Shown here one piece after another: positions 7,090-14,262 of a DNA stretch of 22,969 nucleotides. The stretch lies in the NCBI GenBank assembly GCA_965651255.1, contig CBFGRU010000017.1, positions 1 through 22,969 on the forward strand, written 5' to 3'. This stretch comes from CBFGRU01 sp965651255 (lineage in GTDB: Bacteria > Planctomycetota > Phycisphaerae > Phycisphaerales > SM1A02). The position numbers and the translations under genes are program-made. Within the stretch, counting starts at the first letter, position 1, and each line of letters begins with the position of its first letter. Below the pieces are notes generated by a model. That model searched no databases, was not told the origin of the DNA, and saw nothing but the letters and a program-made list of their open reading frames with translations.

Positions 7090-7866
7090 TCATGCGGCTC
7101 GACGGCGCCAACCGCATTCGGGGCAGCCCGTATCGAGTTTGCCGCGTAAGCAGTACCCGCACCGTAGACATCGACCACGAAGATGACGTGCCACGCGCCG
7201 GCCGGTCGAGAAAGTGATCAGCACAACGCACCAGAGCAGTGCAAAGATGAACGTGTTGCCAATCAATCCATCCCACATCACAGCGCGCGGAATGTTCAAT
7301 GCATGGTCGGCCTGTGAGATCGGGCCGCCGCGGTACCGCGCGAGCAATTCCTGATTCACCGCTGGCCCGTTGATCAACCCCGGTGCCCCACCATTGACAT
7401 CCAGCGGATGATCGCCTGACGACAAACATCTCCACGGCCAGCCGTACTGCTTCTCAATCGTGCTGTTTACAGCACCCGGATTGACGATGGTCGACGACTG
7501 GCGGGATCTGGGTAGACGAGTTGCTTGCATCCAAGTGACGCCGGTGCCCTCGACAATCATGCCCTGCGCCCAATCGAAGAGCGGCGGCCCCAAGACCGGC
7601 GATTCGATGCGTTGCGAAAGCTTGAAGTACGCATTCGTCTGCCCGGTGTCCGTCAGCACATCCGACCAGTCAACCGATTCCTTCGTTAACAACTCCTCGC
7701 GTGCTTCCGCATCGAGTACCCACTCCGGCACGCTGTCGATGATGTGCACGTAACCCGGCGCGAACGTAGTCGGACGGCTCCAGTGCGCGCAGCACACCGC
7801 GACCGCAATCGAGGTGACCATGCCGATTGCCAGTAGCGTGAAGAACAGAAAGCACCAGCGCACCAT
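7090..7866 (-). CDS. Membrane protein with C-terminal double zinc ribbon
   Basis: 258 residues, function unknown. N-terminal membrane helix (about residues 4-26, CFLFFTLLAIGMVTSIAVAV), an extracytoplasmic region of roughly 170 residues, a second helix (GNTFIFALLWCVVLITF, near 210-228), then a basic stretch and a cytoplasmic ribbon C-L-R-C-G-Y-C-L-R-G ... C-P-E-C-G-W. This two-helix plus CxxCGY/CPECG design is common in Phycisphaerae genomes, where many paralogues occur (family impression, not searched). The start is set by GGAGG 7 nt before the ATG at 7866; an upstream start at 7989 would overlap the preceding gene. It follows the 80-residue gene at 7931 on the same strand and ends before a terminator. 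Confidence 0.8.
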   Translation of the reverse strand: MVRWCFLFFTLLAIGMVTSIAVAVCCAHWSRPTTFAPGYVHIIDSVPEWVLDAEAREELLTKESVDWSDVLTDTGQTNAYFKLSQRIESPVLGPPLFDWAQGMIVEGTGVTWMQATRLPRSRQSSTIVNPGAVNSTIEKQYGWPWRCLSSGDHPLDVNGGAPGLINGPAVNQELLARYRGGPISQADHALNIPRAVMWDGLIGNTFIFALLWCVVLITFSTGRRVARHLRGRCLRCGYCLRGKLDTGCPECGWRRRAA

Positions 7867-7930
7867 TCGGATCCCTCCGGTCGGATCCCTCTGAAACCCG
7901 CGGGATGAACGCTCGAGCCCGTGACCGCTT

Positions 7931-8173
7931 TCACGTGGTTCGCGCGTCGTGTCGCCATCCGCATTCCGGACAATCGCAACCGAACACACCTGGCAGGTTG
8001 TACCCGCAGCGAGGACATCGGCCGCAACTTCGGTGGAGTTCCTCGCGAATCGCCAACAGCGCGAATGGCAGAATGATCAACCCGGCGCTCAAAAATGTCC
8101 CTTCACCCAACGGCACACCGCCCACAACACGATAAAGAACACATCGCGAAACGAGCACCAGCGCTCCACGCAC
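7931..8173 (-). CDS. Short zinc-ribbon membrane protein (80 aa)
   Basis: One membrane helix (TFLSAGLIILPFALLAI, about residues 26-42) followed at once by C-P-R-C-G-Y-N-L-P-G ... C-P-E-C-G-W, the same ribbon as the protein at 7090. It looks like only the C-terminal half of that family: the extracytoplasmic domain and first helix are absent. The start is GTG at 8173, since an in-frame TGA lies about 33 nt upstream and there is no ATG. No Shine-Dalgarno is visible. It is either a naturally short member or a 5'-truncated remnant. It sits 55 nt after ftsK and 64 nt before the longer paralogue on the same strand. Confidence 0.6.
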   Translation of the reverse strand: MRGALVLVSRCVLYRVVGGVPLGEGTFLSAGLIILPFALLAIREELHRSCGRCPRCGYNLPGVFGCDCPECGWRHDARTT

Positions 8174-8228
8174 GGTTGAGATGAGCGCACGGTTAGAATG
8201 GGTTCAGCTGCGCGACACCATACGCGGA

Positions 8229-10910
8229 TCAGTGCCGATACTCATCATCGAATTCCGCTGGCACTGCATCCTCTTCATCACTGGTCGCGGCAAACGTCTC
8301 AACAAACGGTGTTCGACCATCATCTTCCGACCGGTCATCATCGTCATCGGCTTCACCAAAGAGTGTCCCGGACGCCTCCTGCTGTTCTTCGAGTCGTTTC
8401 ATCTCCTCCCACTCTTCGAGAGAGATGAGCACTTCGCGCGCGACCGAGCCCTTGTGGTCGCCGAGGATGCCGGCGAGGCCCATCTGGTCAACCAGGCGCG
8501 ATGCGCGGCTGTAGCCGATCGCGAGACGACGCTGCAGCAGCGACACCGAGCCGCGACCTGTTTCGATCATGATGCGCACAGCGGAATCAAACAGCGGATC
8601 ACGCTCGGCGGGATTCAAGCCCCCTTCGCCATCACTACCTTCATCGGCACCTGCTGGGCGAATGGCCATAAGCTGACGCTCGAACGTCGGCCGTGCAATG
8701 TCGCGCATGAACTTTGTCACCTTGCGCGTTTCCGCATCGGTCACGAGCGTGCCCTGCGCGCGGCTGAGTTCGTGCGAGTGCGGCGTGAGGAAGAGCATGT
8801 CGCCCTGACCGAGCAGGAGCTCCGCACCCTTCTGGTCGAGCACGATGCGTGAGTCCATGCCGCTGGACACCTTGAAGCTTGCGCGGCAGGGCATGTTGGA
8901 CTTGATGAGGCCGGTGACGACGTTTGCCTGCGGGCGCTGCGTCGCCAGGATCAGATGAATCCCGACCGCCCGCGCCTTCTGCGCGATGCGCACGATCGAG
9001 TGTTCGACCTCCTTGTGGGTCATGATGAGATCGGCAAGTTCATCGACAACGAACACCATGTACGGCAGTTTCCGCGGAATCTTCGCCTTCTCAACATCAT
9101 TCTGCGGCGCGAAGCGATCGAAGAGCTCCTCTTCGGTGAGCTGGTTGTAGCTCGCGATATCGCGGACCATCGCCTCTTTGAGGAGTTCATAGCGCTCCTC
9201 CATCTTGTTCACAGCCCACTCGAGAATGGCCGCGGCTTTTCCCATTTCCGTTACAACCGGGCACATCAGATGTGGGATATCGCTGAACATGCTCAGCTCG
9301 ACCATCTTCGGATCGACCAGCACAAGTTTGAGTTCATCCGGCCGTTTCGTGTACAGCCACGACATGATGATCGTGTTGATACACACCGACTTGCCGGAGC
9401 CGGTCGTACCGGCGATGAGCATGTGCGGCATGCGCGTCAGATCTGCGACGAGCGGCTCTCCTGAAGAATCCTTGCCGAGGAACATCGGCAGCACCATGCG
9501 CTCGGCGTGGCCGCCGGACATGAGCTCCTTCAGACGCACCTTCTCCTTGTGCAGGTTCGGCACTTCAATGCCGATCGCACTCGTACCGGTCATGTTCGGC
9601 ACGATGCGGATGTTCTGCGCACGGAGCGAACGCGCGAGGTCGCTGGAGATACTCGAAACCTTTGCCACCTTCGTGCCCGGCGCGAGCTGCACGGCGTAGA
9701 GCGTCACGCTTGGTCCTGCGTCAATGCCCTTCACCTCACCGTCAATGCCGTAGGTCTGCAACGCTTCTTCGAGAACCTCGGCCTGTTCTCGCACGAACTT
9801 CTCCATCTTCTCCGAGAAGTTCGACTCGGGATCTTCCAGGAGATCAAGAGTCGGGAACTGATATCCCTCAAAGTTCTCCTGGCGCGGAATGTCCTCATCG
9901 CGGGCGATGGTTGGCGATTTGCCCGCCATCTTGACCGGCAGTTTTGCAATCTTCGCGCGAAGATCATCGCGTGACAGTCTCTCGCGCTGCCCGCTGCCAG
10001 CCGTGGCATCGTTCGCGGCATCGGATGATTCATCTTCGCTTTCTTCATCCGAGTCCGAGAGTTCATGTTCATCCGGATCGAACGCTTCGACTGCTCCGAC
10101 ACCACCTGCATCAGCATCGATCTGAACGCTGTCCTGCTTCGATCGCCGATGACGCTTCCGGCGTCGCGAACTCGGACTCGAGTCGATCTCAGTCACCGAA
10201 TCGACGTCCAACTCGCCGACATCACTCGCCAATCGATGCTGCTTTCGTTTCCACGTTGGCAGAGCCAGCCGCGGCAGTGAGATAGATGGCAAGGCCGGGA
10301 GGCGCCAATGTGAGATGGTGGTCATACCACGGTACAGAACTCGTGGAAGTGAGAGCATTATCTCATCCGCAGCAACGATGCCCCCCACGGCGAACGCCCC
10401 AAAGAGAAACAGGAACGATCCCAGGGTCGAAAACCGGAGAGAGAGTTCAGTCACAAGGAACGTAGAGAGCAGACCGCCCTCGACCGAGGGCATCGGCCCA
10501 ATGTGCGGCAGAAGAAGTCCCTGCATCGACGCAAACGCCGTTGCCATGAACACAATGCCAAAGAATCGGACGATCGGGTGGCCAACAACCCGTCCGGATG
10601 CGGTCATGCCCAGATATGCGGCAACACCCAACAGGATCACCCAGACGCCGACACCAAACATCAGAAAGGCGTGGTACGCGATCATCGCCCCAACTGGTCC
10701 ACACCAGTTCACTGCGGGGTCGTTGTGGGGAGCCACCGCATGCGACGGAGCATCGCCCGCGTCGAAGGACACGCATGAGGCGACCAGGAACAGCCATGTG
10801 CCCAGTAAGGCAACCCAGCCGATACGCCGCGCCAGCAATCCCGGCGGCAGTGTTTCAAGGTCAGTCGATTTCGATGTTACGCGCGCAGCGCGACCACGAT
10901 TGCGAGCCAT
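8229..10910 (-). CDS. ftsK: DNA translocase FtsK/SpoIIIE
   Basis: A septal ATP-driven DNA pump that clears chromosomes from the division plane and aids dimer resolution. 893 residues. Four N-terminal membrane helices (about 28-47, 75-100, 113-132, 160-185) are followed by a highly acidic, Ser-rich linker (about 200-310). The alpha/beta motor has Walker A G-T-T-G-S-G-K-S (about 500-507), V-D-P-K-M-V-E-L, Walker B V-F-V-V-D-E-L-A-D-L (about 616-625) and A-T-Q-R-P. The C-terminal gamma winged helix (R-D-P-L-F-D-S-A-V to R-L-V-D-Q-M, about 785-830), which reads KOPS-type DNA signals, is intact. An extra acidic tail of about 50 residues follows. No Shine-Dalgarno: GATAAC lies 7 nt before the ATG, so the mRNA may be leaderless. 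Confidence 0.97.
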   Translation of the reverse strand: MARNRGRAARVTSKSTDLETLPPGLLARRIGWVALLGTWLFLVASCVSFDAGDAPSHAVAPHNDPAVNWCGPVGAMIAYHAFLMFGVGVWVILLGVAAYLGMTASGRVVGHPIVRFFGIVFMATAFASMQGLLLPHIGPMPSVEGGLLSTFLVTELSLRFSTLGSFLFLFGAFAVGGIVAADEIMLSLPRVLYRGMTTISHWRLPALPSISLPRLALPTWKRKQHRLASDVGELDVDSVTEIDSSPSSRRRKRHRRSKQDSVQIDADAGGVGAVEAFDPDEHELSDSDEESEDESSDAANDATAGSGQRERLSRDDLRAKIAKLPVKMAGKSPTIARDEDIPRQENFEGYQFPTLDLLEDPESNFSEKMEKFVREQAEVLEEALQTYGIDGEVKGIDAGPSVTLYAVQLAPGTKVAKVSSISSDLARSLRAQNIRIVPNMTGTSAIGIEVPNLHKEKVRLKELMSGGHAERMVLPMFLGKDSSGEPLVADLTRMPHMLIAGTTGSGKSVCINTIIMSWLYTKRPDELKLVLVDPKMVELSMFSDIPHLMCPVVTEMGKAAAILEWAVNKMEERYELLKEAMVRDIASYNQLTEEELFDRFAPQNDVEKAKIPRKLPYMVFVVDELADLIMTHKEVEHSIVRIAQKARAVGIHLILATQRPQANVVTGLIKSNMPCRASFKVSSGMDSRIVLDQKGAELLLGQGDMLFLTPHSHELSRAQGTLVTDAETRKVTKFMRDIARPTFERQLMAIRPAGADEGSDGEGGLNPAERDPLFDSAVRIMIETGRGSVSLLQRRLAIGYSRASRLVDQMGLAGILGDHKGSVAREVLISLEEWEEMKRLEEQQEASGTLFGEADDDDDRSEDDGRTPFVETFAATSDEEDAVPAEFDDEYRH

Positions 10911-10917
10911 GGTGTTC

Positions 10918-10947
10918 GTTATCGGCAGCCGCTGGAATCAGCGTCCA
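10918..10947 (-). promoter_or_regulatory. Probable leaderless promoter of ftsK
   Basis: Reading leftward, TGGACG (10947-10942), 18-nt spacer, GATAAC (10923-10918), then 7 nt to the ATG at 10910. Each box matches consensus at 4/6. The spacing puts the transcription start at the start codon. Confidence 0.42.
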
Positions 10948-11074
10948 CAATCGCGAACTCGGGGCGGTGGCCGGGTATCGTTCCGTCGTCAATGGCCGCG
11001 ACGTACGGTCGTTCCGATTTGCCCTGAATGTGAAAAATCGATACCGTTCGCGGTTGTTCGCAGGAAGTTCGTGC

Positions 11075-11482
11075 ATGAAGTTCGAGTTGATTGATGAGAT
11101 TCTGGAATCCGAAGCCGATCGACTCCGGGCGGTCAAGGTGGTCACCCGCGCGGAGGAGTATCTCCAGGATCACTTTCCCGGATTCCCGGTCCTGCCGGGT
11201 GTCTTCATGCTGGAATCGATGGTGCAGGCGGCTCGATGCATGCTCGCCCCCCGGGGGAACAGGCGATTGGTCCTGGGTGAGGTGAAGGCACTGAAGTACG
11301 GGGCGATGGTTCGGCCGGGTGATCGACTGGAGATTGAAGTCACCTTGATGAAACCCGGTGAGAACGGGGCATTCGTCATCAAGGGGCACGGAACGGTCTA
11401 TCGGCCGGGGGAAAATGACAAGGAGCGCGAGACAGCAGTCTCGGGCCGGTTTACCATGCGGCCCATTCGACTGGCACCGTGA
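11075..11482 (+). CDS. FabZ-like 3-hydroxyacyl-ACP dehydratase
   Basis: 135 residues, the size of a compact FabZ. Dehydrates 3-hydroxyacyl-ACP in acyl chain elongation. The catalytic pair is visible: His33 in Q-D-H-F-P-G-F-P and Glu47 in V-L-P-G-V-F-M-L-E-S-M-V-Q. The ATG at 11075 was chosen because AGGAA lies about 8 nt upstream and the hotdog domain begins at once; the much longer upstream frame (from 10598) runs antisense through ftsK and is not coding. First gene of a rightward set hotdog-ACP-hotdog (104 nt, then 32 nt, between genes). The hotdog gene at 12026 may form a heteromer with it, as its site is unlike standard FabZ. Confidence 0.88.
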   Translation: MKFELIDEILESEADRLRAVKVVTRAEEYLQDHFPGFPVLPGVFMLESMVQAARCMLAPRGNRRLVLGEVKALKYGAMVRPGDRLEIEVTLMKPGENGAFVIKGHGTVYRPGENDKERETAVSGRFTMRPIRLAP

Positions 11483-11585
11483 GCCGTATGCCGATTGAAA
11501 CAATAATCCATCGCCGGGCGATCCCCGCTGAACCGGTGCGCACGACTGCGATGGCGACCAACAAGACAAGAGACCTGGAGCTGTG

Positions 11586-11993
11586 ATGGGCACGATGAAC
11601 CGAGAAGAGATCTTTGAAAGTGTGCGGGACGTCTTGATCGAGGCACTGGGGGTGGATGATGATGAAGTGACGCCCGATGCCAGTCTCACCGGTGATCTGG
11701 GGGCCGAGTCGATCGATTTTCTTGACATCGTGTTTCGGCTCGAAAAGTCGTTCTCAACCGCGGAGAAACCATTCAAGATCGGTCAGGGTGAGTTGTTTCC
11801 CGAGAACCTGATGGAGAACGACGAATGGGTGCAGGATGGTCGCTTTACCGACGAGGGAATGACCATGCTGAAGGAACGCATGCCGCACGTCGACTTTTCG
11901 GCATTTGACGATGACCGCGACGTCAACAATGTAGCGGAACTCATTACCGTCAAGTCACTGGTGGATTTCGTTGAGCGCAAACTTGCGGCCTGA
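11586..11993 (+). CDS. Acyl carrier protein with C-terminal insertion/extension
   Basis: Carries growing acyl chains on a 4'-phosphopantetheine arm. The N-terminal half is a normal ACP: M-N-R-E-E-I-F-E-S-V-R-D-V-L, then L-T-G-D-L-G-A-E-S-I-D-F-L-D-I-V-F-R-L-E, with Ser42 as the attachment site. At 135 residues it is much longer than a usual ACP (about 80): roughly 50 extra residues (KPFKIGQGELFPEN through RMPHVDFSAFDDD) sit between helix II and the final helix (NNVAELITVKSLVDFVERKL). A GTG at 11583 directly precedes the chosen ATG; ATG 11595 is also possible. GGAG lies 5-6 nt upstream. The two flanking dehydratases suggest a dedicated rather than general ACP. coaD, which makes the arm precursor, lies 1 kb downstream, though in its own unit. 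Confidence 0.9.
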   Translation: MGTMNREEIFESVRDVLIEALGVDDDEVTPDASLTGDLGAESIDFLDIVFRLEKSFSTAEKPFKIGQGELFPENLMENDEWVQDGRFTDEGMTMLKERMPHVDFSAFDDDRDVNNVAELITVKSLVDFVERKLAA

Positions 11994-12025
11994 GTCAATC
12001 CAAACACGCGCTACAGCTAGATTCC

Positions 12026-12550
12026 ATGCGATGGATGTGGATCGACCAGATTGTGCAGTACGAGACTGACCGCCGGCTGGTCGCGGTGAAGAACGTCTCC
12101 TTGGCAGAGGAACATCTTCACGATCACTTTGCTGCGGATGTCGGTCTCGAATCGCAACCGGTGATGCCTGCATCACTCATCATCGAAGGAATGGCCCAGA
12201 CGGCCGGCGTACTCGTCGGAAGTGTGAACCGCTTCCGCGAGAAGGTCATTCTTGCGAAGGTCACTCGTGCCGAGATCAGTTACGAAGTTTCGCCGGGTCA
12301 ACAGCTGCGCTACGACGCCGTGATTGAGCGCATGGACGCTGCCGGTGCAGCGACAAATGGTGTGATTCATTGTCGCAAAGCCGGAGAAGACACCTGGTTC
12401 GCGATCGGTCATATCGATCTCATGTTCAGCCATATTGATCAGAACATGGCCGGGGTGAAGTTCCCCGAGGAGAACTTCGTCTTCAGTGACAACTTCCGCA
12501 CGATTCTTCGCAGTGCCGGGCTGGCCCACCTGGCGAATCCGGAGACGTGA
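12026..12550 (+). CDS. FabA/FabZ-like hotdog protein, ACP-associated
   Basis: 174 residues, 32 nt after the ACP gene and probably co-transcribed. The hotdog signature is present but altered: His34 in H-D-H-F is followed by an insertion (A-A-D-V-G-L-E-S-Q) before P-V-M-P-A-S-L-I-I-E-G-M-A-Q, with Glu54 as the acid. The usual P-G-V is P-A-S here. This longer form is closer to FabA-like and polyketide-type dehydratases than to FabZ. The C-terminal part (VKFPEENFVFSDNF) has no motif I know. There is no Shine-Dalgarno; TAGATT lies only 2 nt before the ATG, too close for a promoter to make a leaderless message. Likely acts with the protein at 11075 on ACP-bound intermediates (inference). Confidence 0.82.
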   Translation: MRWMWIDQIVQYETDRRLVAVKNVSLAEEHLHDHFAADVGLESQPVMPASLIIEGMAQTAGVLVGSVNRFREKVILAKVTRAEISYEVSPGQQLRYDAVIERMDAAGAATNGVIHCRKAGEDTWFAIGHIDLMFSHIDQNMAGVKFPEENFVFSDNFRTILRSAGLAHLANPET

Positions 12551-12583
12551 TCGACGACCATGGCATCTGAAACTTCAACGAAA

Positions 12584-12612
12584 CGAGCCCGCATTCGTCC
12601 AATGCGGGCTCG
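12584..12612 (+). terminator. Hairpin terminator after the hotdog/ACP cluster
   Basis: A perfect 12-bp stem (12584-12595 with 12601-12612, core GAGCCCGCATT) with a 5-nt loop, 34 nt after the stop of the hotdog gene. Read rightward there is no T-tract; read leftward it is followed by TTTCGTTG, as at 16821-16860. It may act in both directions. Confidence 0.6.
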
Positions 12613-12891
12613 ATCGACCACCAATCCAAGATAAGAAGGAATGCGTTGCGCCGAAACAATTGTCCGGCACACAGAGGGGGAATCCATCAATCCAATGCGC
12701 AATCCGTCGAACTAAAGGCCCCGATCGTGGAGGCGTACGAAACGGGGCCGATCCAGGGTTCGTCCCACCCTTGCTTGCGGGGAACTTCCCATCCGACAAC
12801 AACGATGCGATATCGAATGGGGAAACACAAATCGAATGAATCGGGCCCCGTGGAGATCGGGCCGTTTGTGTGGTCTGGGAAACCGGGAACG
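12613..12891 (+). other. Intergenic stretch with inverted repeats, no clear gene
   Basis: Contains a GGCCCCG/CGGGGCC stem (around 12717-12756) and an ACACAAA/TTTGTGT pairing enclosing GGCCC/GGGCC (around 12826-12875). One 85-codon frame (12646-12903, TTG start, AAGGA 5 nt upstream) has no recognisable domain and weak coding character, so I do not call it a gene. No tRNA or known RNA motif was seen on either strand. Confidence 0.35.
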
Positions 12892-12920
12892 CTGAACGGA
12901 TGACATTCGCACCGTACAAT
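12892..12920 (+). promoter_or_regulatory. Probable leaderless promoter of coaD
   Basis: CTGAAC (12892-12897, 3/6), 17-nt spacer, TACAAT (12915-12920, 5/6), then 8 nt to the ATG at 12929. No Shine-Dalgarno lies between, which fits a leaderless or nearly leaderless message. Confidence 0.5.
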
Positions 12921-12928
12921 CGGATGTT

Positions 12929-13489
12929 ATGGCTACCTCGCATCTTGCCGTGTATCCCGGCTCGTTTGACCCAATCACGCTCGGTCACCTCGATGTTCTC
13001 GGTCGAGCACGGCGGATGTTCGACTCAATTGTCGTTGGGGTCGGCCAGAACCCGGAGAAGGCCGCTCTGTTCACCGTTGAAGAGCGGATTGACGCCGCGC
13101 AGCATCTCGTCAGCGAACTACTTTCCTTCGAACCGAGCGGCTGCCCGGTTCGTGTCGAGGCCTACTCCGGCCTGACGGTGGACTTTGCCAAATCCCTCGG
13201 CGCCGTTGCGATCATTCGCGGCATTCGAAATCTCAGCGATGTAGCAGCCGAGTGTCAACTGGCGATTACAAATCGCCAGGTAGCTGACATCGAGACCATC
13301 TTCATTGTGACCGGCGAACGTTTTGCCTACACCAGCTCGAGTCTCATCAAACAAGTTGCTGCGCTCGGCGGCAGTCTTGACCGATTGCGGGGAATCGTCC
13401 CGCCCGTTGTACTCGACAAGCTTCGCGCCAAACTGAGCGAGCCAAACAATCCGATCGGTCGCCTCGCACAGGATCAGAATACGGACTGA
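12929..13489 (+). CDS. coaD: Phosphopantetheine adenylyltransferase
   Basis: Transfers AMP from ATP to 4'-phosphopantetheine, making dephospho-CoA, the fourth step of CoA synthesis. 186 residues. Nucleotidyltransferase motifs are intact: Y-P-G-S-F-D-P-I-T-L-G-H (residues 9-20, the T/HxGH ATP site with His20), I-I-R-G-I-R-N-L-S-D and the late Y-T-S-S-S-L-I-K-Q-V-A (the ISSTxIR-like motif). It is about 20-25 residues longer than typical CoaD, with an unconserved C-terminal tail. The upstream in-frame start at 12870-class frames is excluded because the domain begins at residue 5. The downstream gene begins within about 25 nt of its stop, so the two are probably co-transcribed. Confidence 0.95.
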   Translation: MATSHLAVYPGSFDPITLGHLDVLGRARRMFDSIVVGVGQNPEKAALFTVEERIDAAQHLVSELLSFEPSGCPVRVEAYSGLTVDFAKSLGAVAIIRGIRNLSDVAAECQLAITNRQVADIETIFIVTGERFAYTSSSLIKQVAALGGSLDRLRGIVPPVVLDKLRAKLSEPNNPIGRLAQDQNTD

Positions 13490-13515
13490 GAGTGTCCGCT
13501 CAAGGCAATGCCCGC

Positions 13516-14199
13516 ATGACTATTGAGTATCGCGTCATTTCAATCGGTACCCTCGCTGCACATTCGCTTTGGGGCGAGAGGCAGGAGCGTCGCACCGCGC
13601 GCGCGACGACAACGCTCCTGACCGATGGCACGTTGAACATACTCGTTGACCCTTCACTGCCGGAGCAGATTCTGACCGCGCGCCTCGCCGAACGAGCAAA
13701 CCGAGCGCCATCAGACATTACCCATGTGTTCCTGACTTCGTTCGAGCCCTTTCGACGTCGATCGCTCGGCGCATTTGACAAGGCCGTCTGGCTCATCAGT
13801 GAACGCGAACGCGAGACCATTGGCGCTTCCATGGTGCATCGATTACGCGAGGCCCACGAGGCGGGCGATCGCGAGATGGCCTCATTGCTCGCACAGGAAG
13901 TTGCGCTGCTCGAACGATGCCAGGCCGCGGAAGATTCACTCGCCGAGGGCGTTGACCTCTTCCCCCTGCCGGGCGTGACTCCGGGCACATGCGGTTTGCT
14001 ATTGGCACAGCCGAACCTGACCGTTCTGATCTGTGGTGATGCCATTCCCACGGTTGAGCACCTGGCCCAGGGCAAAGTGTTGCAATCGGCCGCTGATGTC
14101 GAGCAAGCGCGCGAAAGCTTCGCGGAAGCTGTCGAGATTGCGGACCTGTTCATACTCGGACGCGACAATCTAGCGGTGAATCCACTGCGGCGATTCTGA
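13516..14199 (+). CDS. MBL-fold protein lacking the metal-binding motif
   Basis: 227 residues with the layout of a metallo-beta-lactamase-fold hydrolase: an N-terminal strand ending N-I-L-V-D-P-S-L, then D-I-T-H-V-F-L-T, and later L-P-G-V-T-P-G-T-C-G-L-L-L and V-L-I-C-G-D-A-I. The usual H-x-H-x-D-H after F-L-T is replaced by S-F-E-P-F-R-R-R, and the His of G-H-T-P-G is Val. It is probably not a two-metal hydrolase. The start is ATG 13516 with AAGG about 10 nt upstream; a GTG at 13492, 2 nt after the coaD stop, is an alternative adding 8 residues. Coupling to coaD suggests a role near CoA metabolism, but this is only positional. I believe similar sequences occur in other planctomycetes, from memory and unsearched. 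Confidence 0.78.
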   Translation: MTIEYRVISIGTLAAHSLWGERQERRTARATTTLLTDGTLNILVDPSLPEQILTARLAERANRAPSDITHVFLTSFEPFRRRSLGAFDKAVWLISERERETIGASMVHRLREAHEAGDREMASLLAQEVALLERCQAAEDSLAEGVDLFPLPGVTPGTCGLLLAQPNLTVLICGDAIPTVEHLAQGKVLQSAADVEQARESFAEAVEIADLFILGRDNLAVNPLRRF

Positions 14200-14250
14200 G
14201 CGTTCGCGCAATACATCGTGCACTGAACGAAATCAGGTCATGCCGCGCAC

Positions 14251-14256
14251 TATACT
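14251..14256 (+). promoter_or_regulatory. -10 box of a probable leaderless promoter (gene 14263)
   Basis: TATACT (5/6) ends 6 nt before the ATG at 14263, which places the start codon at the expected +1. There is no Shine-Dalgarno. No good -35 is seen at 16-18 nt upstream; CTGAAC lies at 22 nt. Confidence 0.5.
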
Positions 14257-14262
14257 TGGTGC

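Noticed and set aside
6605..7186. 193-codon rightward frame over the intergenic stretch
   Set aside because: Begins inside a strong terminator and has no domain or ribosome site; low-complexity Pro/Arg/Ser content suggests non-coding GC-rich DNA.
10598..11074. 5' extension of the hotdog frame
   Set aside because: Runs antisense through ftsK; the hotdog domain and ribosome site set the start at 11075.
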